64,000 bases of DNA from Tenrec ecaudatus (taxonomy: Eukaryota; Chordata; Mammalia; Afrosoricida; Tenrecidae), in assembly GCF_050624435.1 (NCBI RefSeq), contig NC_134538.1, positions 114,712,437 through 114,776,436 of the forward strand, in the 5' to 3' direction. Made by a program: the position numbers and the translations under genes. Positions 63,493-64,000 of this stretch are shown here, piece after piece. Below the pieces are notes generated by a model that saw only the letters and a list, made by a program, of their open reading frames with translations, was not told the DNA's origin and made no database searches. Position 1 is the stretch's first letter. Every line of letters starts with the position of its first letter.

Positions 63493-64000
63493 ACTTAAGG
63501 CACATAATTGTATTGAATAGTCTTATAATTTAATATCTCACTGCATGTTCTCAAACTTACATGCAGCTACTATTTAACCACTCAAAACCAAAGCTTCATG
63601 CGATTCCTTGGAACAGGATGACTTTGTTTCTATGAAGATGGGACATGATTCTTTGTCAGGGAAAAAGTGTTCATTTAAATACTTTTATATGATTTACATA
63701 CACAACAGTCTCACTTCCAACCAGTGTAGCTCTCTCCAGTCTGAGCACCCAAATACCCAATGAAGGAGTGCAAATCTCTTTCCACTTTAAAGGAATACAC
63801 ATTTTTAATCTGTTTATTCAAGCCCACTGCGGCAACCTTCTCACCTCATACAAGGGTATCTTAACACTGAATCATCACAACTGAAAGCTGAACTCTATTA
63901 CTCTGTGGGGGGGGGGGGATTACGTTGCTCAGAAGCAAGCCGCGTGTGTTGATTTTGTAATGTGATTGGAATAACTGTTCAGAAGAGGGGAGCACCATTC
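63493..64000. other. intronic, no feature recognised
   Basis: AT-rich with a G12 run at 63907-63918. Confidence 0.4.

Larger units (their letters stand above)
30849..64000 (+). other. SEMA3A: SEMA3A intron 1 (5' portion)
   Basis: Starts with donor GTAAAG. I searched downstream for the start of exon 2, which should follow K37 with an E-M-L-E-S-N-like sequence after an AG acceptor, and found none. The intron runs beyond the window (over 33 kb). Long first introns are usual for this gene in mammals. Confidence 0.85.

Noticed and set aside
30849..64000. SEMA3A exon 2 within the window
   Set aside because: No AG acceptor followed by the expected sequence was found by reading; the intron probably extends further.

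Overview
This window is mammalian nuclear DNA: non-coding and rich in retrotransposons, with one recognisable coding exon. The repeats point to an afrotherian, most likely a tenrec (Echinops telfairi or a close relative). There are about 25 copies or fragments of AfroSINE, the tRNA-derived SINE found in Afrotheria. There are three copies of the horizontally transferred hAT transposon SPIN, which among afrotherians is known from tenrec. Several young, 5'-truncated copies of one LINE 3' end share the same polyadenylated terminus, and there are old BovB-like RTE fragments. The species is inferred from repeats, not from a database match.

Layout. Positions 1 to about 28.9 kb show no gene and fit the 5' flank of SEMA3A (in human, a large gene-poor interval lies between SEMA3A and SEMA3D). 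This flank holds LINE 3' ends, SPIN and AfroSINE copies, a 34-unit 15-bp minisatellite (3.3-3.85 kb), an AfroSINE cluster (9.7-11.3 kb), an ERVL/MaLR-like LTR (13.6-14.25 kb) and a pure (GA)72 tract (25.1 kb). Between them are single-copy stretches, some with the look of conserved non-coding elements. From 28.9 to 30.85 kb lie C-rich and G-rich tracts with quadruplex potential, a TATA-like box, a CpG island, a CT-rich leader tract and the first coding exon of SEMA3A on the plus strand (ATG 30737, splice donor 30849). From 30849 to the end is SEMA3A intron 1. Exon 2 is not in the window.

The intron holds more AfroSINEs, a dead mariner transposase with its D..34..D spacing intact, a BovB-type RTE reverse-transcriptase fragment split by another repeat, long LINE 3' ends, many microsatellites and a 170-bp direct repeat (58.96 and 59.74 kb) that I cannot assign.

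The only gene function visible is the start of semaphorin-3A, a secreted axon-repellent ligand, with its promoter. I found no novel multi-gene system. The best leads are three upstream AUGs in all three frames of the SEMA3A leader (one in frame with the signal peptide), the phase-coupled minisatellite, SPIN insertions inside AfroSINEs, the unexplained direct repeat and an 18-bp palindrome in the intron.
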